Source: a virus. From it: a stretch of DNA of 44,238 nucleotides. Positions within the stretch are counted from its first letter, which is position 1. The number at the start of each line of letters is the position of its first letter. A program made the translations under genes and the position numbers. Positions 31,168-38,813 of this stretch are shown in pieces. The notes under the pieces were generated by a model. That model was not told the origin of the DNA and made no database searches. It worked only from the letters and a program-made list of their open reading frames with translations. The stretch covers positions 1 to 44,238 of the IMG/VR virus record IMGVR_UViG_3300009159_000114. The stretch is one strand, 5' to 3'.

Positions 31168-33597
31168 ATGGGAACTATAACTTATTGCGGAAAAGATGGG
31201 TCCGGAAAATGGATTAATATAAACAAAGCAACTTATGATGCAAAAAAGAAAAATAAATTACCCGTAAAAATTGCCGATAAAGATAAAAATTGTGATGGAA
31301 CCCCATTAGTAGTTGTTGCAAAAAAATACAAGTGTGTTAGTGGGGTATGTAAAGAAGATCCAACAGGAACATATACGGAACCTACTTGTCAAGGAAAGTG
31401 TACAACAACTGCAAAAAAATACAAGTGTGTTAGTGGAGAATGTAAAGAAGATCCAACAGGAACATATACAGAACCTACTTGTCAAGGAAAATGTTCAACG
31501 CCAACACCAGGACCAGGACCAGGTCCAAGTCCAAAGTCATGTAGTTCTCCTTCAACACCGTTTAGTTCTGTATCTGACAGTACTAAATTTAGAGATTTTG
31601 TTTATAAATATTACCCATCAGTTGCTGGTCAACATGATTTATGGTTATCAACTGACCCAAGATTATTAACCTTAACAAAACAATGGAATACTTGTTCAGT
31701 TAGAAAGTCATATTCAGAAATAGACCAAAAGGATCCTAATAAAAGATCTATTGGTAATTTATTTTTATTGTGGTCACAAGATCCTAACGCTTTGACTTGG
31801 ATAAGTGGAAGTAATCCACAACAAAACATGGATGACCCTAAAGTTCAAATGGGAGTATGGGAAAAATTAATAGAAAACAAACAGATATGGACTAAAGGTC
31901 TTATTGTTAATGTTGGAAACAAAAAAGTTTATGTGATAAAAACAGATATTAATAATGATACATCAAAATATCCATTAACTATTGCGGAGTTAAGATCTCC
32001 TGATATGACAAAATTTGATTATTTAGTTTTATATCCAATTGATATGACAAAAAAATATCCTATAGGTAATATAGGTATATTATATATGTCAACAAATCAA
32101 GATGGTGAATCAGTTGTTAGAATTAAACAAGAACCAACTTGGACTTGGGAACCTGCAACAATAGAAGATGAATTAAACTTTGAATTACAAGAACAAATTA
32201 TTACTAAAGGAAACAGAAATTCAAATCAAGGGACTAATACTCCTGGTACAATTAATAGAGGATCAAATTCAAGTAATTCATTAAATTTAAGTAATGGGGC
32301 AACTCCAAGAGAAATTTTTGATGTTATTGAACCGATTAGAACCGAAGCATTGAATATTTTAATTGAGTTAAAACCTACGGCAGATAAAGTTGGAGCCGGA
32401 AAAGAAATGGATGAGGCAATAACATTATTACAGACTTTTGATTCGTCAAAATCATGTGAAGCAGGTAACATACAACAAATTAAAGATGCAAAAGATAAAA
32501 TCCAAAAAATTAAAAAAGATAACTCCTTAGCATTATCTATGGCTGGAGGTATTACCAAAAAATTAGATAGATTAACTGTATTATTAGATAATGTAATTAC
32601 CGAATGTGATCGATTAAGTAAAATACCAAAAAATAAGGTAGATGATAAGGTAGATGATAAAAATAAAACAGAATTAAATAATAATATGGGGACACCAAAA
32701 ACTAAAGATGAATTAAGAGTATTCTTTGGTTTTGTCACAAATGACGGTATAACATACAATCCAAAATCCAAAATTCTAAACATGGAAAAAGAGGAAGGAA
32801 TTGTTGGTGAATTTGATCAAGGTACCGTACAAAACGCAATTAATAAATTTGGCGCTAGATCTGAATATTTCCACAAATATAATGAATTGATGGCAATGGA
32901 AGGATTAAGTAGTAGTAGGTTAGTGTTACCAGAAGGAGTTGTGGGTGCAGGTGAGGTAATTACAGAAAATAATTATTCGGTTTTAGTACCACTTAAAAGT
33001 AATGAAAGTAGTAGACAATTTAAAAAACTTACATTCGGAACATATTTAGATACCACTTGTCCATCAGCAACAATTGAGGTAATGTTTGGTAAAGGATCAG
33101 TTCAAAAAAGTGTTGGGTGTTCTTGTGATGAGAGTGCGGAATCAATAATTGAAAAATTAAAAACATATTTAATTGCTGCATTAACTGGTGACGAAAGTTC
33201 TAGACCAAATAGAGAAGGAGCAGCAAAAGAATTTTGTGGGTGTTTTAAAACTGGTAAGTTTGATGAACTTATTGGTATTAATGGACTTAAATTAGATGCT
33301 TCCTCATTAACTGGTGTAAGTAAAACAAGATTACCTAAAACATTTTTTGATCGTAAATTAGGTTGGAAAGAAATTACTAATTTATTAAGAGGAGAGAGGG
33401 TTAATGGAACACAAATTGCTGGTCCATTTCGTATACCTGATTTTGGTGATGATAATTGTAGATGTATTGGAAGTGGTTCATTACAAGAATCTATTAAAAG
33501 ACATGTAACAAAAGCAATAAATAATAAAAAAACAGTTCTTAAAGAAGAAAGAATTATTAAATCAATTTTATCAAAAATAAGAAAAGTAGGTAAATAA
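31168..33597 (+). CDS. Large modular Cys-rich protein, possible C-terminal tag, 809 aa
   Basis: The N-terminus (MGTITYCGKDGSGKWININK) is not a leader. A 31-residue Cys repeat occurs twice (AKKYKCVSGVCKEDPTGTYT, then EPTCQGKC), followed by a PGPGPGPSP linker and a domain starting FRDFVYKYYPSVAGQHD. The centre has a helical part near residue 400 and an FGFVTNDGITYN region. The C-terminal 45 residues read SLQESIKRHVTKAINNKKTV then LKEERIIKSILSKIRK, which look like a tag moved to the C-terminus, with L-Q-E and L-K-E. Function is unknown; a virion structural or adhesive role is possible. Confidence 0.85.
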   Translation: MGTITYCGKDGSGKWININKATYDAKKKNKLPVKIADKDKNCDGTPLVVVAKKYKCVSGVCKEDPTGTYTEPTCQGKCTTTAKKYKCVSGECKEDPTGTYTEPTCQGKCSTPTPGPGPGPSPKSCSSPSTPFSSVSDSTKFRDFVYKYYPSVAGQHDLWLSTDPRLLTLTKQWNTCSVRKSYSEIDQKDPNKRSIGNLFLLWSQDPNALTWISGSNPQQNMDDPKVQMGVWEKLIENKQIWTKGLIVNVGNKKVYVIKTDINNDTSKYPLTIAELRSPDMTKFDYLVLYPIDMTKKYPIGNIGILYMSTNQDGESVVRIKQEPTWTWEPATIEDELNFELQEQIITKGNRNSNQGTNTPGTINRGSNSSNSLNLSNGATPREIFDVIEPIRTEALNILIELKPTADKVGAGKEMDEAITLLQTFDSSKSCEAGNIQQIKDAKDKIQKIKKDNSLALSMAGGITKKLDRLTVLLDNVITECDRLSKIPKNKVDDKVDDKNKTELNNNMGTPKTKDELRVFFGFVTNDGITYNPKSKILNMEKEEGIVGEFDQGTVQNAINKFGARSEYFHKYNELMAMEGLSSSRLVLPEGVVGAGEVITENNYSVLVPLKSNESSRQFKKLTFGTYLDTTCPSATIEVMFGKGSVQKSVGCSCDESAESIIEKLKTYLIAALTGDESSRPNREGAAKEFCGCFKTGKFDELIGINGLKLDASSLTGVSKTRLPKTFFDRKLGWKEITNLLRGERVNGTQIAGPFRIPDFGDDNCRCIGSGSLQESIKRHVTKAINNKKTVLKEERIIKSILSKIRKVGK
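31318..31494 (+). repeat. 93-bp tandem repeat, two copies (second truncated)
   Basis: Copies start at 31318 and 31411 and differ by only a few bases, encoding AKKYKCVSG(V/E)CKEDPT and the rest of the Cys unit. The near identity indicates a recent duplication. Confidence 0.9.
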
Positions 33598-33680
33598 CCT
33601 AAATGAAACTTATCTGACGTAGTTGTCGGGTAAGGATAAACCATCTAAAAAGAAGGAGGTGTTCAGTTTATCTATCAAAG

Positions 33681-33709
33681 TGGGAATCATTGATTCCCAT
33701 TTTGTTTTT
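33681..33709 (+). terminator. Rho-independent terminator
   Basis: TGGGAATC pairs perfectly with GATTCCCA around ATT, followed by TTTTGTTTTT. It separates the 31168 gene from the glycosyltransferase genes. Confidence 0.9.
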
Positions 33710-33713
33710 ACTA

Positions 33714-33723
33714 CTATTTATAA
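33714..33723 (+). promoter_or_regulatory. Putative late promoter element CTATTTATAA
   Basis: It lies between the terminator and the ATG at 33734 and would drive the four glycosyltransferase-like genes. Confidence 0.55.
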
Positions 33724-33733
33724 AAAAGATTTT

Positions 33734-34408
33734 ATGAAACATATTGTAATAACAAGATGTAAATTTGGTAAAGACGAAGATTTCCAAAAATATTTTGAGG
33801 TAATGAAAAAAACTTATATTCCCTCAATCAATTCACAAACAGATAAAAATTTCTCAATTGCCTTAATTGTCAATCCAAGACATTATGATTTAATTAGGAA
33901 TGAGATTAATAAGGACATTGAAATTGTAAAATTTGTTGACCAACAAGAAGATTATAAAGATTTGGAGGTTAGACAAAAAATAGATCTAATATCATTTTCA
34001 GATACAAAGAAAGATTATAAGGATTTTGTAGTTAAAAATAATATTACAATCCAAACAAGACATGATTGTGACGATGTAATGAATTCAAACTATATTGAAT
34101 ATATTCATAAACTATATAATGAAAATAAAGATAAATACGACGATTTTATTTTAAATTTTCACCCAACTAAATTAATTGTTGAAACAGGGAAAGAATACAC
34201 TCACGGTAGGGATTATAGTAAAGTTTGTTCAATGTTCACTACGTTAATTCAAAAGAGTGTTAAACACGGTATAATGGATTGTGTTCACGATCACTTAAAA
34301 GGGTTTACAAGAAATATAATTTACATACCAAGAGGATATGTTAAATTAGGAATTCACGGTAACAATACTATATCTAAATTAACCGATAACGACAAACCAT
34401 TAAATTAA
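33734..34408 (+). CDS. Glycosyltransferase-like protein (rhamnosyltransferase type), 224 aa
   Basis: The start ATG 33734 follows the promoter element; an in-frame ATG at 33623 lies before the terminator and is rejected. The N-terminus MKHIVITRCKFGKDEDFQKY and the later TRHDCDDVMNSNYIE (a D-x-D-D-type metal site near residue 115) match putative rhamnosyltransferase-like proteins. The rest, with HGNNTISK near the end, fits a GT-A fold. It would transfer a sugar to a glycan or protein; donor and acceptor cannot be told. Confidence 0.78.
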   Translation: MKHIVITRCKFGKDEDFQKYFEVMKKTYIPSINSQTDKNFSIALIVNPRHYDLIRNEINKDIEIVKFVDQQEDYKDLEVRQKIDLISFSDTKKDYKDFVVKNNITIQTRHDCDDVMNSNYIEYIHKLYNENKDKYDDFILNFHPTKLIVETGKEYTHGRDYSKVCSMFTTLIQKSVKHGIMDCVHDHLKGFTRNIIYIPRGYVKLGIHGNNTISKLTDNDKPLN

Positions 34409-34409
34409 T

Positions 34410-35030
34410 ATGAGATTTACTTACGCATATATAACATATAAGAAAGATGTATATGACCAATATTTAGGTCCTTGTTTAAATAAAATAAAAGATAGGGTTG
34501 ATATTATAACAAAACCAAATATTAAATCATCAAGATTTCATAATGAAGTTATTAATGAATCCCCAAACAGGTATATTATATTTTCACATGAAGATGTAAC
34601 ATTTTCAGATGAGATGATTAATCAAATTCAAAAAACAATTGAACAAACCCCCAATTTTGGTGTATTATGTGTTGTTGGTAAAAATGAGGTTAACAAAAAC
34701 ATTGGGGCATTGGGATCTAGTCAATATAACTTAAAATTTTGTGATCCTTGTTTTTTTGTTATTGATAAAGAAAACCCATTAAGGTTTGATGAGGTTATTT
34801 TTGATGAATTTCATTTTGGTGTTGAGGATTATTGTATTGGAAGTCAGGAACTACATAATAGAGGAACATATAGTTTATTAGTGAATTGGGGAAAGGATAA
34901 TGGACCTTTTCATTTTAAACACCATAGTTACACCTGTAGAACTGTTAGATATCAGTGGGGAAATTATAATGAATATAAGAAAAGATTAAAACAAAAGTGG
35001 GGACACTTAGATAATATTAAACAATTTTAA
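34410..35030 (+). CDS. Glycosyltransferase-like protein, 206 aa
   Basis: The sequence has a GT-A outline: an initial strand (MRFTYAYITYKKDVYDQYLG), YIIFSHEDVTFSDEM in the place of the donor-binding acidic motif, then FGVEDYCIGSQELHNRG, which resembles the catalytic E-D region of GT2 enzymes. It starts one base after the previous stop and ends 3 bases before the next gene, within a four-gene operon. Family assignment is by motif only. Confidence 0.7.
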   Translation: MRFTYAYITYKKDVYDQYLGPCLNKIKDRVDIITKPNIKSSRFHNEVINESPNRYIIFSHEDVTFSDEMINQIQKTIEQTPNFGVLCVVGKNEVNKNIGALGSSQYNLKFCDPCFFVIDKENPLRFDEVIFDEFHFGVEDYCIGSQELHNRGTYSLLVNWGKDNGPFHFKHHSYTCRTVRYQWGNYNEYKKRLKQKWGHLDNIKQF

Positions 35031-35033
35031 AAT

Positions 35034-35702
35034 ATGAAGGTAGGAGTATTAATACCAAGTAGGGGAGATAGAACTGAATTTTTAAATCATGCAAAATGGT
35101 TATTAGATCAACAAACAAGAAAACCAGATGAAATACTTATTGTTGATTACCCCCCAAAATCAAATGATTATGACATTACACCAAGATATAGATATGGTTG
35201 TCAAGAATTATTTAATAGAGGTTGTGATATAGTATTTTTTTGGGAAGATGACGATTGGTATTCAAGTGAATACATTGAGTTTATGTTAAACTCATGGATT
35301 GATGCGGGTAAACCTAAAATATTTGGTATTGGTTACACATATTATTACCATATTTTAGTTAACAAATATAGAAAATTTACTCACCCACATAAGGCATCCG
35401 CTTGTTGTTCTATGGTTACAAATGAAATACTTAGAATTTCTTATCCTAAAGATAATGATCCTTTCTTAGATACCGCAATGTGGAAACAATTATCGCCTAA
35501 TCCTCATGTTCCTTTATGTACAGTTTCACCAGAAAAGATTTATCATCTTGGTATGAAACATGGTATTGGTTTATCAGGTGGGACAAAACATCATGATAAG
35601 AATGGATATGACCGTAATTTTATTGACGATTCAAGTTGTAACTTATTAAAAAATAATATTGATGAAAAATCATTAATTTTTTATCATACTTTAAAATTAT
35701 GA
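35034..35702 (+). CDS. GT-A family glycosyltransferase, 222 aa
   Basis: MKVGVLIPSRGDRTEFLNHA is a typical GT2 opening with the SRGDR nucleotide-sugar region, and FFWEDDDWYSSEYIE near residue 65 is the acidic metal-binding motif. A FGIGYTYYYH strand and DNDPFLDTAMW follow. The last 4 bases overlap the next start (ATGA). It probably acts on the same glycan as its neighbours. Confidence 0.85.
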   Translation: MKVGVLIPSRGDRTEFLNHAKWLLDQQTRKPDEILIVDYPPKSNDYDITPRYRYGCQELFNRGCDIVFFWEDDDWYSSEYIEFMLNSWIDAGKPKIFGIGYTYYYHILVNKYRKFTHPHKASACCSMVTNEILRISYPKDNDPFLDTAMWKQLSPNPHVPLCTVSPEKIYHLGMKHGIGLSGGTKHHDKNGYDRNFIDDSSCNLLKNNIDEKSLIFYHTLKL

Positions 35703-36790
35703 TCTCAATAATAATAACCGCATTTAATAATGACAAATATATAGACGAATGTTTGTATAGTGTTGTAGACTCATTTAAAGATTACGATTATGAGATATTA
35801 TTGGGTATTGATAATTGTGAAATAACAACAAACCATATATTAAATAATTATAAAGGTCATTCAAAAAATATTAAGTTTTATTTTTTTAAAGAAAGATATG
35901 GTACCTATATTATTAGAAATACCCTTGTTAAAGAAACAAAGTATGAAAACTTACTGTTTTTTGATTCTGATGATGTTATGTTACCAGTAATGTCAAAATT
36001 AATCATAAAATATATGTCACATTTTGATATGATTAAACCAATGTTATCTCAGTTTAAAGATAAATACAATTTAAATGATCCTAAACTATTAACACAAAAA
36101 ACAACATTTGGTGAAGGTGTTTTTGGAATAAAAAAAAGTTTATTTTTTGAAATGAACGGTTTTGAACCTTGGATTTGTGCTGCTGATTCTGAATTTAACT
36201 GGAGGGTAATGTGTAATGGTAAAAGAATTAAACATGTTGAACAAGTTTGTTTTTTATATAGAAGACATAGTGAAAGTTTAACAAATAACAACGACACTAA
36301 TTTAAGGTCAAGATTAAGACATGAATACCATCTAATAACTAAAAATAAAAAGATTAAAAATGAGTGTCAACCAATTCCTAAATTAGTTGTTGGGGAATTT
36401 TTAATTTTAAATGAATATTCTGACGAAGATTTAGAAATAATTTATAAAACAGGAATTAGCAACATTAGTGAAATTACACTATATAGAGAGTTAAAAGAAA
36501 AATCAAAAATTGCTTTAGAATCAATTTTTACTAAAACCCCAAGAAAAATAGTTAATAAAATTATAAATAAAGAAGAAAAAACAATTAAAGAAATTAATAA
36601 AAATACAATTAATTCAATTTTAAACAGAGATAAAAATACACCAAAAATATTAACTCCTCAACCAAAAACTCAACAACATAATAATAATACAAATTCAAAT
36701 AAAGAGACTCTTCAAAAGTTATTTCTATCAAAAAGACTTAATAAAAGTGATTCAGCATATATGAATATTGGGAATAAAATAAATAAGTAA
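35699..36790 (+). CDS. GT2 family glycosyltransferase with C-terminal extension, 363 aa
   Basis: MISIIITAFNNDKYIDECLY is the classic GT2 start. YENLLFFDSDDVMLPVM contains the D-x-D motif (near residue 85) and WICAADSEFNWRVMCNGKRI the catalytic acidic region, followed by YRRHSES. After residue ~205 comes a basic helical extension and an Asn/Gln/Thr-rich low-complexity tail (QPKTQQHNNNTNSNKE), ending in SDSAYMNIGNK. The tail may anchor the enzyme or be a linker. It is the last gene of the glycosyltransferase operon. Confidence 0.88.
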   Translation: MISIIITAFNNDKYIDECLYSVVDSFKDYDYEILLGIDNCEITTNHILNNYKGHSKNIKFYFFKERYGTYIIRNTLVKETKYENLLFFDSDDVMLPVMSKLIIKYMSHFDMIKPMLSQFKDKYNLNDPKLLTQKTTFGEGVFGIKKSLFFEMNGFEPWICAADSEFNWRVMCNGKRIKHVEQVCFLYRRHSESLTNNNDTNLRSRLRHEYHLITKNKKIKNECQPIPKLVVGEFLILNEYSDEDLEIIYKTGISNISEITLYRELKEKSKIALESIFTKTPRKIVNKIINKEEKTIKEINKNTINSILNRDKNTPKILTPQPKTQQHNNNTNSNKETLQKLFLSKRLNKSDSAYMNIGNKINK

Positions 36791-36856
36791 GTTTGACATA
36801 ATAAAATAGTTTTATTATTCTTAAATTATATTTAAACTCATAAAGTATAAAAATAT

Positions 36857-36929
36857 GGTCCCATGATGTAATTGGATAACATATTTCTCTTCTAAAGAAA
36901 TTTTTCAGGTTCGAACCCTGATGGGACTA
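36857..36929 (+). tRNA. tRNA-Arg (anticodon UCU)
   Basis: A complete cloverleaf is visible: acceptor GGTCCCA/TGGGACT (G1-U72 wobble), U8, D stem ATGT/ACAT, anticodon stem TTTCT/AGAAA with loop CTTCTAA, T arm TCAGG-TTCGAAC-CCTGA and discriminator A. CCA is not encoded. AGA is a common codon in this window, so the tRNA suits phage codon use. A 9-bp AT-only palindrome lies at 36798-36818, just after a TTGACA. Confidence 0.93.
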
Positions 36930-36944
36930 CTAAAAAATAAAAAT

Positions 36945-37043
36945 ATGGACATTTTTGAAGAAATACACAATGAATTTATAAATTCTGAGGATTATCTTTG
37001 TTATTTAAATGAACTTTATAATTATCCTTACGATTTAGAGTAA
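36945..37043 (+). CDS. Possible small protein, 32 aa
   Basis: A short frame between tRNA-Arg and the GNAT gene reads MDIFEEIHNEFINSEDYLCY and then LNELYNYPYDLE. It is acidic and contains I-H-N-E. It begins 15 bases after the tRNA and the GNAT promoter element follows its stop. Length alone makes it uncertain, but gene-poor spacers are rare here. Confidence 0.45.
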   Translation: MDIFEEIHNEFINSEDYLCYLNELYNYPYDLE

Positions 37044-37048
37044 TCCAT

Positions 37049-37057
37049 ATATTTATT
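37049..37057 (+). promoter_or_regulatory. Putative late promoter element ATATTTATT
   Basis: It lies 4 bases before the GNAT start at 37062. Confidence 0.55.
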
Positions 37058-37061
37058 ATAT

Positions 37062-37529
37062 ATGGAACTTATTGAGGAAATATATAGAATAAAATCATTG
37101 TTATCTGAAAACTCTGACCCATATAAAATTTGGGTGGCGAGTAATCTTGAAAGTGATCGAGGATATTGTGTTTATTATTTAACAGAAAATAATAGTGTTA
37201 TTGGTTCTGTAACAATAACAGATTTAAATAAAATGTTAAATAATGAAGATTTTAATGATGATGACAAACTTTTACATACTAATTATGGAAATTTATCAAA
37301 TACCGCATATGCACATACTATTGTTGTTGAAGAACAATTTAGACGATTAGGGTATGGTTTAAAATTATTTAAAGAATGTGAAAATATCGCTAAACATTCA
37401 GGTTATGATAGGATTTCAATAATTATTAAAAAAAATAATATACCATCTCAAAATATGTTTAAAAAGATTGGATTCAAACAACATTATTCCGAAGGTAATA
37501 AAGATTTGTTTATTTTAGAACTTGACTGA
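37062..37529 (+). CDS. Tagged GNAT-family N-acetyltransferase, 155 aa
   Basis: The leader MELIEEIYRIKSLLSENS has L-S-E and is strikingly like the C-terminus of the 41664 product (NEEIYRIKDLM). The GNAT fold is clear: HTIVVEEQFRRLGYGLKLFK at about residues 86-105 carries the acetyl-CoA pyrophosphate-binding R-R-x-G-x-G, and NNIPSQNMFKKIGFKQH gives the closing N-x-x-S-x-x-x-F-x-K-x-G-F. It transfers acetyl groups from acetyl-CoA to an amine on a small molecule or protein. The tag suggests it is packed in the virion and delivered with the DNA. Confidence 0.9.
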   Translation: MELIEEIYRIKSLLSENSDPYKIWVASNLESDRGYCVYYLTENNSVIGSVTITDLNKMLNNEDFNDDDKLLHTNYGNLSNTAYAHTIVVEEQFRRLGYGLKLFKECENIAKHSGYDRISIIIKKNNIPSQNMFKKIGFKQHYSEGNKDLFILELD

Positions 37530-37538
37530 TATTTATAA
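37529..37538 (+). promoter_or_regulatory. Putative late promoter element ATATTTATAA
   Basis: It overlaps the last base of the GNAT stop codon and lies 12 bases before the ATG at 37551. Confidence 0.55.
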
Positions 37539-37550
37539 TTAAAACATTTT

Positions 37551-38036
37551 ATGAAAAATATTATAACTTTAACTGAATCTGATTTATATCGTATTGTTAA
37601 AAAAGTAATTAAAGAAAATTATTCTGAAGAACATCTTAAATACACAAACCCAAAAACGGGGGATGAGTGTAAAATTAAAATGGCAAAAAGAAAAAATGAT
37701 GGTAGATATAGTGCCGTATTAACTTGCGATATTTATAATAATGGTAACGAATCGGTTATTGCTGAATTACCAATAATTACAAGAACTAAAGAACAATTAA
37801 TTAAAGGTATTTGTAATAATATTGAAACGATGTATGACCTTTTGGATAAAATGTTAATGACAACGGAAGATGATTTTTTAGTGGAAGCAAAAAATTACGG
37901 AAAATTTAGAATACTTGACGATACCATAAATTGTTCTGCTGATATGGAACAAGAATTAAAATCTTGGGAGAAACCAAAAGGAGACGTACCCTCTTGGGAT
38001 AAAGAAAGTGATATCCCGTCTTGGATGTCAGAATAA
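37551..38036 (+). CDS. Tagged protein, 161 aa, unknown
   Basis: The leader MKNIITLTESDLYRIVKKVI then KEN is long-form, with L-T-E and I-K-E. The body contains TGDECKIKMAKRKNDGRYSA and LTCDIYNNGNES, a beta-rich part, and a C-terminal stretch with two PSWDKES/IPSWMSE-like repeats (Pro-Ser-Trp). No family is recognised. Confidence 0.85.
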   Translation: MKNIITLTESDLYRIVKKVIKENYSEEHLKYTNPKTGDECKIKMAKRKNDGRYSAVLTCDIYNNGNESVIAELPIITRTKEQLIKGICNNIETMYDLLDKMLMTTEDDFLVEAKNYGKFRILDDTINCSADMEQELKSWEKPKGDVPSWDKESDIPSWMSE

Positions 38037-38050
38037 AATAAATATTTTTT

Positions 38051-38081
38051 TTGGCAGTTTAAAAAAAATTTTGTATCTTTG
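38051..38081 (+). promoter_or_regulatory. Bacteroidetes-type promoter, TTG-N20-TATCTTTG
   Basis: TTG at 38051-38053 and TATCTTTG at 38074-38081 are 20 bases apart. The ATG follows after only 4 bases (TGGT), so the message is probably leaderless. Confidence 0.85.
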
Positions 38082-38085
38082 TGGT

Positions 38086-38592
38086 ATGAAAAACATACTA
38101 CCATACTGTTCAAATAACATTGGAATCATTGGTTATCAAGATTCCGAAATTGCAAAAAAAGAAAAAAACGACTGTGTTGTAAGGGCATTTGCGTCGGCAT
38201 TTGAAATCCCTTATGATAAAGCTCACAAATACGTTAAAGAAAAATTTGGGAGAAGAGATCGTTGTGGTACTTATGGTACCGTTTTTTCAATGGTTGCGTT
38301 GGCAAAAAAACAAATTCAAATAAACCATAAGAAAATTAAACCAATTGGATCTAAAAAACCAATGGGTAATTCAGTAGTTTATTCTTTGGATTATAAGGTT
38401 AAATTAAACGGTAAAAAGGTTAGTAGACAAATGACCGTTGGGACGTTTATAAAGGATAATCCAGAAGGAACCTTTTTTGTACTTGTAAATCGTCACGCAT
38501 TTACTATTAAAGATGGTATAATACATGGCAACTACGAAGACTCAACTAAAAAAAGAAAAATACTGAAACACGCATTTAAAATAATAATTTGA
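38086..38592 (+). CDS. Putative papain-like cysteine peptidase-fold protein, 168 aa
   Basis: The start ATG 38086 follows the promoter; an in-frame codon at 38008 precedes it and is rejected. KKEKNDCVVRAFASAFEIPY near residue 25 and FVLVNRHAFTIKDGIIHGNY near 138 give a Cys ... His ... Asp/Asn order like that of C39/papain-fold proteins found in many phages. The long spacing and small size fit that group. It is untagged and under a host-type promoter, so it would be made early and act in the host cytoplasm. Activity is not proven by sequence. Confidence 0.7.
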   Translation: MKNILPYCSNNIGIIGYQDSEIAKKEKNDCVVRAFASAFEIPYDKAHKYVKEKFGRRDRCGTYGTVFSMVALAKKQIQINHKKIKPIGSKKPMGNSVVYSLDYKVKLNGKKVSRQMTVGTFIKDNPEGTFFVLVNRHAFTIKDGIIHGNYEDSTKKRKILKHAFKIII

Positions 38593-38619
38593 CTTATTAT
38601 AAAATAATAATTATATTTT
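38589..38619 (+). promoter_or_regulatory. Bacteroidetes-type promoter for the tRNA cluster
   Basis: TTG at 38589-38591 is followed after 20 bases by TATATTTT (38612-38619), one base from TAnnTTTG. The spacer contains the palindrome TTATTATAAAATAATAA. It lies 10 bases before the first tRNA of the cluster. Confidence 0.6.
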
Positions 38620-38629
38620 TAATAGATAT

Positions 38630-38731
38630 AGTCAGGTGGCGGAATTGATAGACGAGCTTCATAACCTGGGGTGGTAACAGTTTTGAGGTTTAACAACGGT
38701 TATCGTGTAGGTTTGAATCCTACCCTGACTA
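38630..38731 (+). tRNA. Atypical class II tRNA, isotype uncertain
   Basis: Acceptor AGTCAGG/CCTGACT, U8-G9, a Leu-like D arm (GCGGAATTGATAGACG), T arm GTAGG-TTTGAAT-CCTAC and discriminator A are all sound. The middle is unusual: at 102 bases it is about 16 longer than a normal tRNA-Leu. One fold gives an anticodon arm GCTTC-ATAACCT-GGGGT with apparent anticodon AAC and a 32-base variable region. TAAC occurs twice around AGTTTTGAGGTT, as if 16 bases were inserted. The D arm and long variable arm suggest Leu, but no Leu anticodon fits. Confidence 0.65.
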
Positions 38732-38749
38732 CAACTACAGTTATAACAA

Positions 38750-38810
38750 ATATCTGGACTGAAATGTCGGCTTAAAATTCAGAGATATGTGGGTGGCTAC
38801 CTTACAGCCA
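38750..38810 (+). ncRNA. Structured element between tRNAs
   Basis: ATATCT then CTGAA pair with TTCAG then AGATAT (11 bp with a GGA bulge, 38750-38763 with 38778-38788). A second hairpin, TGGCT-ACCTTAC-AGCCA (38794-38810), has a 5-bp stem and 7-base loop like an anticodon arm. It is probably processed from the tRNA transcript. It does not fold as a complete tRNA and its role is unknown. Confidence 0.4.
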
Positions 38811-38813
38811 AAA

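Noticed and set aside
32226-32783. Minus-strand frame of 185 codons inside the 31168 gene
   Set aside because: Ser/Leu/Ile-rich translation typical of the reverse of AT-rich coding sequence, fully inside a supported gene.
33102-33644. Minus-strand frame of 180 codons across the end of the 31168 gene
   Set aside because: It is the antisense shadow of a long gene with clear domain content; its start crosses the intergenic spacer and it has no promoter.
33605-33680. Possible gene remnant or SD-like GAAGGAGGTG before the glycosyltransferase operon
   Set aside because: The ATG at 33605 stops after four codons and other frames give short basic peptides with no known family; the SD-like stretch is not placed before any supported start.
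38750-38810. A further complete tRNA gene
   Set aside because: There is no acceptor stem or T-loop that pairs with the anticodon-like hairpin.
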